Shown here: piece after piece, positions 1 through 4,776 of the stretch | Layout of the letters: every line of letters begins with the position of its first letter | Position numbering within the stretch: position 1 is the first letter of the stretch | Assembly (NCBI GenBank): GCA_013330765.1 | Contig: DUHU01000207.1 | Coordinates: 3,020-8,762 of the forward strand | Direction of reading: 5' to 3' | Source: Candidatus Poseidoniaceae archaeon | Lineage (GTDB): Archaea > Thermoplasmatota > Poseidoniia > Poseidoniales > Poseidoniaceae | DNA: 5,743 bases | Position numbers and translations under genes: made by a program | Notes under the pieces: model-generated | What the model was told of the DNA's origin: nothing | Seen by the model: only the letters and a program-made list of their open reading frames with translations | Databases searched by the model: none

Positions 1-671
1 CGCGGCGGGCCACGGCGGGCCGTAAGAACGGCGTCCGGAGACGTGGCCCGGCAAAGGAAGTGATCTGGGAGGCAGGCCAGCAAGACGCCGTCGCCGGATT
101 CCGATGATTGAAGCAAGACGTCTGGCCCAGAGCGTGAAATTTGACCCTCTTCGGTGGTCAGCAAGGTGGCATCGCTTCGATCCTCTCCGGGAAGCCATCG
201 TGGCGGATCATGAACCAAAAGCACCTCGACGGCGGAGGAACGGTCTCCTGCGTCCCAGTCAAGCAGCAGCCATTCGCGATGCACGAATCCGTCGGGCCCA
301 CGCTCCATCATGTGCGTGAGGTTCAGGTTTGCTTCGATGCGCCCGAGGCGCCCGGTTTCGTCCACCAAGCCGGTCAACAACACAGGCCCCTGGACCATGA
401 TGCCCGTCAGCGAATGCTCGCAGCCCTCACACGGGGGTGCTGCAACCCTCTCTCGCGTGAGGTCGATGGCGGCCACGGCACCCGGCTGAAAGTCTTGGAG
501 ACCCAGCGCGTCCATCGCGTCTCGCGTGGCCAAGGTCACGGTGCCCTCCAAACCGACCACTTCCGGCTCGTCGACCGCTTCCTGTTCAGGCGTCCACCCG
601 AGACTGACGGAAGCCACGATGACGATGAGGACGCAGAGCCACTCCGCGCCGGCGAACGTGGCTTCCTTCAC
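1..671 (-). CDS. Membrane-anchored secreted protein of unknown function, C-terminus cut by window edge
   Basis: This frame is open without a stop from the GTG at 671 to the left edge, giving 223 visible residues; the end of the protein is outside the window. I do not recognise the family. A hydrophobic segment at about residues 11-25 (WLCVLIVIVASVSLG) looks like a signal anchor or uncleaved signal peptide. An acidic extracytoplasmic region follows, with a CEGC pair (Cys81, Cys84) and two more cysteines near the cut end (200 and 207), which could bind metal or form disulfides. Composition looks like real protein, whereas the opposite-strand ORFs over this region are rich in His, Arg and Pro and look like shadows. 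The start is uncertain. GTG 671 is the only ATG or GTG in frame between the upstream stop and the hydrophobic segment; TTG 722 is also in frame. GTG 671 has no clear Shine-Dalgarno sequence and overlaps the stop of a nine-codon ORF starting at ATG 697. Confidence 0.72.
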   Translation of the reverse strand, partial: MKEATFAGAEWLCVLIVIVASVSLGWTPEQEAVDEPEVVGLEGTVTLATRDAMDALGLQDFQPGAVAAIDLTRERVAAPPCEGCEHSLTGIMVQGPVLLTGLVDETGRLGRIEANLNLTHMMERGPDGFVHREWLLLDWDAGDRSSAVEVLLVHDPPRWLPGEDRSDATLLTTEEGQISRSGPDVLLQSSESGDGVLLACLPDHFLCRATSPDAVLTARRGPP

Positions 672-697
672 GCACCGCGATGACGGGTGAACGCCAT
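668..697 (-). other. Nine-codon upstream ORF overlapping the start of the edge gene
   Basis: An ATG at 697 opens a nine-codon frame reading MAFTRHRGA. Its TGA stop overlaps the GTG start of the downstream gene in the four-base arrangement GTGA (671-668). It could be a translationally coupled leader peptide. It could also be the true N-terminus of the downstream protein displaced by a single-base frameshift, because a short basic stretch before a membrane segment is just what a signal anchor should have. Chance is a third option. An AT-rich CAATTG lies about 27 bases upstream of this ATG. Confidence 0.3.
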
Positions 698-716
698 GAG
701 GCTGTCTGCTGCATTG

Positions 717-727
717 GTTCAATTGGC
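717..727 (-). promoter_or_regulatory. Possible TATA-like promoter for the minus-strand edge gene
   Basis: On the minus strand this stretch contains CCAATTGAA in an otherwise GC-rich gap. Its AATT lies 24-27 bases before ATG 697, the distance at which an archaeal TATA box would give a leaderless or nearly leaderless transcript. It is a weak match and is supported only by composition and position. Confidence 0.2.
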
Positions 728-793
728 CACGTCCCCCACGTGCTTGAATCGCCTTCAGGCCTCACAGGAACCACCGGGAGGGGGGGTGCACGG

Positions 794-806
794 GCGGTAG
801 GGATAT
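794..806 (+). promoter_or_regulatory. Putative BRE/TATA-like promoter of the acyltransferase gene
   Basis: The sequence GCGGTAGGGATAT ends 25 bases before the ATG at 831. The same 13 bases, with one transition, lie at the identical distance before the phosphatase gene. In an archaeon the GATAT core, centred near -27 to -28, would act as the TATA box and the GCGGTA before it as the BRE. That would place the transcript start at or next to the start codon. The reading is inferred; the repeat and its spacing are seen directly. Confidence 0.45.
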
Positions 807-830
807 TCGTCACGGCCATAAGCCACGGTC

Positions 831-1349
831 ATGGGCGTGCTCGGGCCGTACTGGCGATGGCGCACCAAGTGGCTGAGGTCACGTTGGAAACGGAGGGTCC
901 TCCGGACGATCGCTTCCTGCGAAGACCCCTCGAGTTTGAAGGTGCATGGCCCAACCGAACTCAGTGCATCGACGCACCTTGGACGAAACGTGAATTTCAA
1001 CGGGCTACGCGTGAACGGCACGGGCACCTTGCGCATCGGCGACAACTTCCACAGCGGTGAGGATTGCCTGATTGTCACCCAAAACCACCGTTATCACGGC
1101 GAGGCTTTGCCCTATGATGCAAACTACGACCTCCTGCCCGTCACCGTTGGGGACAACGTCTGGTTTGGCTCACGCGTGACCGTTCTTGGAGGCGTGACCA
1201 TCGGTGAGGGCGCCATCGTCCAGGCGGCGTCCTGCGTGGTCAAGGACGTCCCTGCAGGAGCCATTGTTGGTGGCCATCCTGCGTCGCAGTTCAGCGAACG
1301 GGACATGGCCCATTATGAGCGGCTCAAATCCGAAGACCGCTTCCACTGA
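831..1349 (+). CDS. Hexapeptide-repeat (left-handed beta-helix) O-acyltransferase
   Basis: The 172-residue product is a member of the WbbJ/NodL/maltose-acetyltransferase-like superfamily. These enzymes move an acyl group, usually acetyl from acetyl-CoA, onto a sugar hydroxyl or amine. Residues 1-35 are basic and Trp-rich (WRWRTKW, RWKRR). Imperfect hexapeptide turns run from about 38 to 75. The NHRYHG segment (His86, His89) followed by ALPYD sits where the family's catalytic histidine loop lies. Classic repeats follow at 104-150 (VTVGDNVWFG, VTVLGGVTIGEGA, VVKDVPAGAIVGGHPA). The C-terminus ERDMAHYERLKSEDRFH matches the tail I know from acyltransferases of polysaccharide clusters. No earlier start is possible because a TAA lies in frame at 819-821. 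There is no clear ribosome site, consistent with leaderless translation. The likely role is decoration of a surface glycan or lipid; the substrate cannot be told from sequence and no glycosyltransferase is in the window. Confidence 0.88.
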   Translation: MGVLGPYWRWRTKWLRSRWKRRVLRTIASCEDPSSLKVHGPTELSASTHLGRNVNFNGLRVNGTGTLRIGDNFHSGEDCLIVTQNHRYHGEALPYDANYDLLPVTVGDNVWFGSRVTVLGGVTIGEGAIVQAASCVVKDVPAGAIVGGHPASQFSERDMAHYERLKSEDRFH

Positions 1350-1360
1350 TGCCCTCAGTG
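1344..1360 (+). terminator. Small hairpin overlapping the acyltransferase stop codon
   Basis: CACTGA and TCAGTG form a perfect six-base stem around a TGCCC loop. The left arm contains the TGA stop codon. Only two T residues follow, so it is not a typical intrinsic terminator, but its position between two genes that each appear to have a promoter makes a weak 3'-end role possible. Confidence 0.25.
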
Positions 1361-1384
1361 TTGGCTCCCGCCCCCGGTTGAGCA

Positions 1385-1397
1385 GCGGCAGGGATAT
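1385..1397 (+). promoter_or_regulatory. Putative BRE/TATA-like promoter of the HAD phosphatase gene
   Basis: GCGGCAGGGATAT ends 25 bases before the ATG at 1422. It matches the element upstream of the acyltransferase in 12 of 13 positions and at the same offset. This suggests the phosphatase gene has its own promoter although it lies only 72 bases behind a gene on the same strand. Confidence 0.45.
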
Positions 1398-1410
1398 GGG
1401 GCCGGCGAGC

Positions 1411-1416
1411 AAGGAG
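1411..1416 (+). promoter_or_regulatory. Shine-Dalgarno sequence of the HAD phosphatase gene
   Basis: AAGGAG stands five bases before ATG 1422 and supports that start. If transcription begins at the distance implied by the TATA-like element, most of this site would lie outside the mRNA. It would then matter only for longer transcripts reading in from upstream. Confidence 0.5.
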
Positions 1417-1421
1417 CGTTC

Positions 1422-2219
1422 ATGAGCGACGTTTCCGCGAGCCTTGATGGCGTTGAAGCCGTCTTCCTCGACCTCGACGGTACCATCTACCTCGGTGGCG
1501 AATTGATCCCGGGCGCCCTTGAGTTTCTCGAGCGGTGCAAAAGCAAGGGCGTACGACGGTATTTCCTCTCCAACAATTCAAGTCGCTCCGTAGCGCAGTA
1601 CCACGCTAAGTTGGCCAACCTTGGCATCCCGTGCACCGAGGAAGACATCCTGCTCTCCACCCATGATCTGCTGGCTTGGTTGGCCGATGAAGGCATCACG
1701 CGTACCTATGCCGTGGCCACCGAGGGCATGTGCGCGATGATGAACGACGCGGGCATCTCCACCCAAGATGGAGATCCCGAGTACGTGGTGCTTGGCTACG
1801 ACACCGAAGTGACCTATGCAAAATTGGAGACGGCAAGCGTGCATCTGCACCGTGGCGTTCCCCTCGTGGCGAGCCACCCCGACATGGTGTGCCCCTCGCC
1901 CGACGGAGGGTTGCCTGACGTGGGCGCCTACCTGGCCCTGTTTGAGGCCACCACCGGCGTTCAGCCTGACCACATCTGCGGCAAGCCGAATCCGGGAATG
2001 ATCCTCCATGCCGTTGAGGCCCTCGGCCTGCGGCCGGACCAATGCGCGATGGTGGGTGACCGGTTGTACACCGACATCGCCATGGCCAATCGGGCCGGCG
2101 TGGTTGGCGTGTTGGTGCTCTCTGGAGAGGCCACCGAGGAGGACGTCGCTGCCCTGCCAGACGACGCGCTTCAGACACCCGACGTCGTTGTCGGTAGCGT
2201 CGAACAATTGCTGCGTTGA
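1422..2219 (+). CDS. HAD-superfamily IIA (NagD-like) phosphatase
   Basis: This 265-residue protein has all four HAD motifs in order. Motif I is DLDGT, with nucleophile Asp17 and acid/base Asp19. Motif II is LSNNSS around Ser50-Asn51. Motif III is the lysine of GKPNPG (Lys188). Motif IV is GDRLYTD (Asp213, Asp218), which binds Mg2+. The stretch between motifs II and III, about 80-185, fits the C2-type cap of the NagD / p-nitrophenylphosphatase / phosphoglycolate phosphatase group, and the length is usual for it. It should hydrolyse a small phosphate ester in the cytoplasm. Known relatives act on sugar phosphates, nucleotides, phosphoglycolate or glycerol phosphate, and sequence alone does not decide among these. 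All catalytic residues are present. It has an apparent promoter and ribosome site of its own, and the lipoprotein gene starts 42 bases after its stop. Confidence 0.93.
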   Translation: MSDVSASLDGVEAVFLDLDGTIYLGGELIPGALEFLERCKSKGVRRYFLSNNSSRSVAQYHAKLANLGIPCTEEDILLSTHDLLAWLADEGITRTYAVATEGMCAMMNDAGISTQDGDPEYVVLGYDTEVTYAKLETASVHLHRGVPLVASHPDMVCPSPDGGLPDVGAYLALFEATTGVQPDHICGKPNPGMILHAVEALGLRPDQCAMVGDRLYTDIAMANRAGVVGVLVLSGEATEEDVAALPDDALQTPDVVVGSVEQLLR

Positions 2220-2231
2220 CGCTCACCATTT

Positions 2232-2241
2232 GACTTAAGTC
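2232..2241. promoter_or_regulatory. Perfect 10-base palindrome, possible promoter core of the lipoprotein gene
   Basis: GACTTAAGTC is a perfect palindrome in the 42-base gap before the lipoprotein gene and the most AT-rich part of it. The TTAA centre is 24-27 bases before the GTG start, close to the offset of the GATAT boxes of the two preceding genes. It may be a TATA-like element, an operator, or both. A palindrome of this length can also arise by chance. Confidence 0.25.
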
Positions 2242-2261
2242 GGCACCGCGGATGAGAGGAC

Positions 2262-2990
2262 GTGCCCCGCTTCCCCTTGCTGGTGCTGGGCCTCCTGCTC
2301 GCGTCGACGGCGGGGTGTTTGTCGAACGAACCAATGGAATTTGACGTGACCCTTGAGGGTGCGGAAGTGGTGCTGGTCGAGACCCATGAAAACGGCGCGT
2401 TGACCGGTACCTCACCCGCTGAAATCGTTCTGAATTTTTCTGGAACCCCTGCGGCGGTCAGGTACACGGTCGCCGCCTCCGACGGCAGGGAACCGGTCTC
2501 AGTTCTGGCCGCCGACGGGCCACTCGTCGCCATGGCCTTCGACGCCCATGGGGTGCACAACGTGACCGCCACAGCCTTCGACGCCGACGGGCGCAGCGCA
2601 AGCCAAACCTTTCCCGTCCACGTGAACCTCCAAATCGTGTGGACGGAGGAAGCGACACAGAGCCCTGGTGTTTTGAGCTTCGACCCGATTCCAGAGTACG
2701 GCGGACCCATGGCGGATTACATCACCATCGAATCCGTGGTGAGCAACCCTGACCTCATCCAAAACCTGGGCGGTGGTCGTGAAGTGGACGTCACATGGCG
2801 CCTCATCGATCCGCTCGGGGGCACGTGCCAGCAACACTCGGGCGTCGTGCATGAGGGTGAGTCGGCCGCTTGGAACACCTTGCATTTCACGACCTACGAG
2901 GCTCACGATTTGGCCGTTGACTACGACGAGGGTCAAGACGAAATCGACGTGCAACACACCGTGGTGGTCGCCTACGAGCCAGTGCAGTAG
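2262..2990 (+). CDS. Secreted lipoprotein with PKD-like region and unknown C-terminal domain
   Basis: The 242-residue product starts at GTG 2262, just after GAGAGGA. It opens with a typical export signal: Arg3, a hydrophobic core (LLVLGLLLAS), then TAGC with Cys19 as the likely lipidated residue. The -3 position is Thr rather than the usual Leu, Val or Ile. The mature protein would be held on the outer face of the membrane and is acidic. Residues about 45-125 resemble a PKD/Ig-like beta-sandwich (alternating strands, with VHNVTATAFDADGRSASQ similar to the end of a PKD fold). Residues about 126-242 are a second, beta-rich region with one cysteine (in GGTCQQH) that I do not recognise. There are no catalytic motifs. 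A surface binding or structural role is a guess. The stop is 9 bases from the stop of the convergent SAP-domain gene. Confidence 0.75.
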   Translation: MPRFPLLVLGLLLASTAGCLSNEPMEFDVTLEGAEVVLVETHENGALTGTSPAEIVLNFSGTPAAVRYTVAASDGREPVSVLAADGPLVAMAFDAHGVHNVTATAFDADGRSASQTFPVHVNLQIVWTEEATQSPGVLSFDPIPEYGGPMADYITIESVVSNPDLIQNLGGGREVDVTWRLIDPLGGTCQQHSGVVHEGESAAWNTLHFTTYEAHDLAVDYDEGQDEIDVQHTVVVAYEPVQ

Positions 2991-2999
2991 ACGTCCGTC

Positions 3000-3854
3000 T
3001 CAGCCCAATGAGCCAAGGGCCATCAGGGCCAGAATGAACACAGCAAGGACGGCGAGGGCCAAGAGCACGGTGGCCGCAACCAAACTCCCACCAAAGAGAA
3101 GGGACACGGCTCCGACCAATCGCTGAACGGGTGAATCCCATTCGATGACCTGCCCTGTTGACCCCCCGCTCGGAGCACCATTGGCTCCGTACGATGCCTG
3201 TTGGGTCACCAGCGGCGGCGGCCGTACGGCTTGACCAATGACGGGGAGAGCGATGGCCAAAGGCACGAGCAGGAGGCAGGACACGCCAACATAGTTCAAC
3301 GCTTCCGGATTTTCCACGAAACCGCCGCCATGGCACGACATCGCCATCTCCCCCTCGTACTCGATTTCTTGGCAATTTTCTGGATCGGGTCCGAGTTGCC
3401 CGAGTCCGGCAAAAAAGACGAGGATGGCAAGAATTCCGACGACAATGCCTGCCACGTTGAGGCGGTGAGCGGTGGAGCGGGCAGAAGCATACCGATCAGA
3501 AAGGTCTTGCATGGGATCCTTGGCAGGAGCGGTGCTGCCCATCTCCTGTTCTGCCCCACACGTCGGACACTGAAATCGGCCCTTGTGTGAAACAGGGAGC
3601 GTGAGGAGTTGATTGCATGAAGCGCATTGCACCTCAATGGTCCCCATCGGAATCGCAACGGAACTCGTGGCCGCCGAAGTGGCGCTTGACGAGAGGGGCG
3701 GGGCTGCAGATGAAGGCGGGGCCGCTTCCGGAGCATGTTGAGACACAAGGCGGGCCACGAGGTCCGCCTTGCGCCCCGAAACCGGGAGTCCTTCGGCCCG
3801 GAGGGTTTCCTTGAGTTGGGCCACGGTCATCGACTCGTAGTCCATTGAACCCAT
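3000..3854 (-). CDS. SAP-domain / zinc-ribbon membrane protein
   Basis: This 284-residue protein combines three parts. Residues 5-40 form a SAP domain (MTVAQLKETLRAEGL then GRKADLVARL), a helix-turn-helix-like module that usually binds AT-rich DNA. A low-complexity Ala/Pro/Ser linker covers 41-70. Residues 74-105 hold a zinc ribbon with CASC (77-80) and CPTC (96-99). Membrane helices follow at about 133-153 and 187-207, and a long hydrophobic C-terminal stretch at 246-280 could be one helix or a hairpin. The loop between the first two helices has Cys161 and Cys174, which could form a disulfide if outside, placing the SAP and zinc parts in the cytoplasm. The function is unknown; tethering DNA or another nucleic acid to the membrane is inference. 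The start is ATG 3854 or ATG 3845, three codons later, with no strong ribosome site at either. It diverges from the SemiSWEET gene across 65 bases. Confidence 0.82.
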   Translation of the reverse strand: MGSMDYESMTVAQLKETLRAEGLPVSGRKADLVARLVSQHAPEAAPPSSAAPPLSSSATSAATSSVAIPMGTIEVQCASCNQLLTLPVSHKGRFQCPTCGAEQEMGSTAPAKDPMQDLSDRYASARSTAHRLNVAGIVVGILAILVFFAGLGQLGPDPENCQEIEYEGEMAMSCHGGGFVENPEALNYVGVSCLLLVPLAIALPVIGQAVRPPPLVTQQASYGANGAPSGGSTGQVIEWDSPVQRLVGAVSLLFGGSLVAATVLLALAVLAVFILALMALGSLG

Positions 3855-3907
3855 GGAGGACTCTCACGCATCGAACACATCAACGTGACCCCGAAATCAG
3901 GGCGAGA

Positions 3908-3915
3908 GAGGAGGG
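3908..3915 (+). promoter_or_regulatory. Strong Shine-Dalgarno sequence deciding the SemiSWEET start
   Basis: GAGGAGGG lies four bases before ATG 3920. It favours this start over the longer frame beginning at 3845, whose extra residues are charged and unlike the family, and over ATG 3947 downstream. Such a clear site contrasts with the acyltransferase and edge genes, which have none. Confidence 0.65.
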
Positions 3916-3919
3916 CTTC

Positions 3920-4213
3920 ATGAGGGTGGACCGGAGGCCTTGGGACATGGCGATCTGGTGGGTGGAGGCCATCGGGCTCGTAGCCGGCGGTCTTGGTATC
4001 GTCGCGTGGGTCCCACAAATCCGCGAGGTCTGGGTGCATGGGCGCCACGAGGGGATTTCCATCCCCACCTTCGGGCTTGTTTCTGTGGCCCTTCTTCTGT
4101 GGCTGGTGTACGGGCTCATCGTCGAAAGTCCCGCCATGATCATCGCTAACATCGCCACCCTGGCCGTCATTTTGGCCGTGGTGGTGGGCGTGTTGCGGTT
4201 ACGGCGCGGATGA
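3920..4213 (+). CDS. SemiSWEET (MtN3/PQ-loop) sugar transporter
   Basis: The 97-residue protein is one three-helix unit, the usual SemiSWEET size (about 85-100). Helix 1 is about residues 13-31 and ends in the PQ hinge (Pro32-Gln33). A basic loop leads to GISIPTFGL, then helix 2 at about 50-68 with the conserved WLVYG (Trp61). Helix 3 is about 72-92, with Asn77 in IIANI. In studied SemiSWEETs a tryptophan and an asparagine at these positions line the sugar pocket, and the proline-glutamine pair acts as a hinge. Such proteins work as homodimers in the cell membrane and let glucose or sucrose pass down a gradient. The tail RLRRG is basic, as expected for a cytoplasmic end. All key residues are present. 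The substrate is not determined. The 3' end overlaps the opposing SRPBCC gene by 15 bases. Confidence 0.9.
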   Translation: MRVDRRPWDMAIWWVEAIGLVAGGLGIVAWVPQIREVWVHGRHEGISIPTFGLVSVALLLWLVYGLIVESPAMIIANIATLAVILAVVVGVLRLRRG

Positions 4214-4681
4214 CGTCGAGCCTTTTCCTCGGCGCTTGACTTCCTCTTCGAGATCGGCGAAGGCTTGTTCGATGCGTTCAGACAATTTGGCGTCCAACCT
4301 GGTTTGAAGGGCCTTCAGCAGCACGGGAGGTAACTTGAGTTCGAGGCTTGCATGCCCGGACACTCGAGTGGAGGTGGGGCCTTCTGCTTCCACCTCATAG
4401 ACGCTGATCATGGAGGCAATCGGCAACCCCACGCTCCGGTGCACCTCAATGCGCATCGAGGCTTCGGGTTCGTAATCGACAATGCGTTCGTGCACCACAC
4501 GGCCAGGTACCAATTCACAGCCTCGTTCAGCACCGATGCCTGTGGCAGGCCCGTCGCCCTCTGGCCAAGACCGGTGAACGCTGCTGCTCCACTCGCCCAC
4601 GTCGCTGAAGCCGTCCAGAACCGCCCACACGTGAGCCAGCGGGAAGGGGACGCTGCGCGAGGCTTCCACGGTGAAGGTCAC
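4199..4681 (-). CDS. SRPBCC (START-like / polyketide cyclase-type) fold protein
   Basis: The 160-residue product fits the SRPBCC helix-grip fold. It has an opening strand (VTFTVEASRSVPF), the typical PLAHVWAVLDGFSDVGEW segment, several antiparallel strands (VVHERIVDYEPEASMRIEVHRS, SMISVYEVEAEG, STRVSGHASLEL) and a long C-terminal helix at about 120-153 ending in charged residues. Proteins of this fold hold a hydrophobic ligand such as a lipid or aromatic compound in a deep cavity. No ligand or enzymatic role can be assigned. I chose GTG 4681 because homology-like sequence starts there. The frame stays open further upstream, and GTG 4780 overlaps the glutamine synthetase stop as GTGA, but the extra residues are His/Arg-rich, do not look like protein, and span a hairpin. 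The ribosome site at 4681 is weak. It probably shares a transcript with the glutamine synthetase gene, but a functional link is not evident. Confidence 0.75.
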   Translation of the reverse strand: MTFTVEASRSVPFPLAHVWAVLDGFSDVGEWSSSVHRSWPEGDGPATGIGAERGCELVPGRVVHERIVDYEPEASMRIEVHRSVGLPIASMISVYEVEAEGPTSTRVSGHASLELKLPPVLLKALQTRLDAKLSERIEQAFADLEEEVKRRGKGSTSSAP

Positions 4682-4733
4682 AGGCTCACGTCGGGTCGGT
4701 GCGCCATCAAGGTGCGGGTGCTGAGCCTCTCCT

Positions 4734-4760
4734 TCGCAGGGGGCCAGATGGCCCCTGCGA
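4734..4760. terminator. GC-rich hairpin between glutamine synthetase and the SRPBCC gene
   Basis: The inverted repeat pairs TCGCAGGGGGCC with GGCCCCTGCGA around an AGAT loop: 11 base pairs with one bulged G on the left arm. It lies 16 bases after the glutamine synthetase stop and 52 bases before the chosen start of the next gene. No T-run follows on either strand, so it is not a standard intrinsic terminator. It may stabilise or process the 3' end of the glutamine synthetase mRNA, or partly stop transcription before the SRPBCC gene. Confidence 0.45.
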
Positions 4761-4776
4761 TGGTGGGTTTCGGTGC

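Noticed and set aside
141..683. A 180-codon plus-strand ORF covering most of the left end
   Set aside because: Its product is rich in His, Arg, Gly and Gln with no recognisable pattern, while the minus strand over the same bases encodes a protein with a membrane segment and normal composition. It is a shadow of the edge gene.
1578..2415. Long minus-strand ORFs opposite the HAD phosphatase and lipoprotein genes
   Set aside because: They are antisense to genes with intact motifs, and their products have skewed composition (Arg/Pro/Gly- or His-rich), typical of shadow frames in GC-rich DNA.
2989..3000. Short inverted repeat AGACG/CGTCT between the convergent lipoprotein and SAP genes
   Set aside because: Five-base arms with a two-base loop are too short to fold well, there is no T-run, and it overlaps a stop codon. 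Chance is enough.
3746..3771. A hairpin of 11 pairs (one G-U) with an ACGA loop inside the SAP-domain gene
   Set aside because: It falls on codons for the conserved KADLVARL motif, where Lys-Ala and Ala-Arg-Leu codons naturally give complementary bases. Protein constraint explains it without an RNA role.
3845..3919. N-terminal extension of SemiSWEET starting at ATG 3845
   Set aside because: The extra 25 residues are charged and not membrane-like, and a strong Shine-Dalgarno sequence precedes ATG 3920. The stretch also overlaps the start of the divergent SAP gene.
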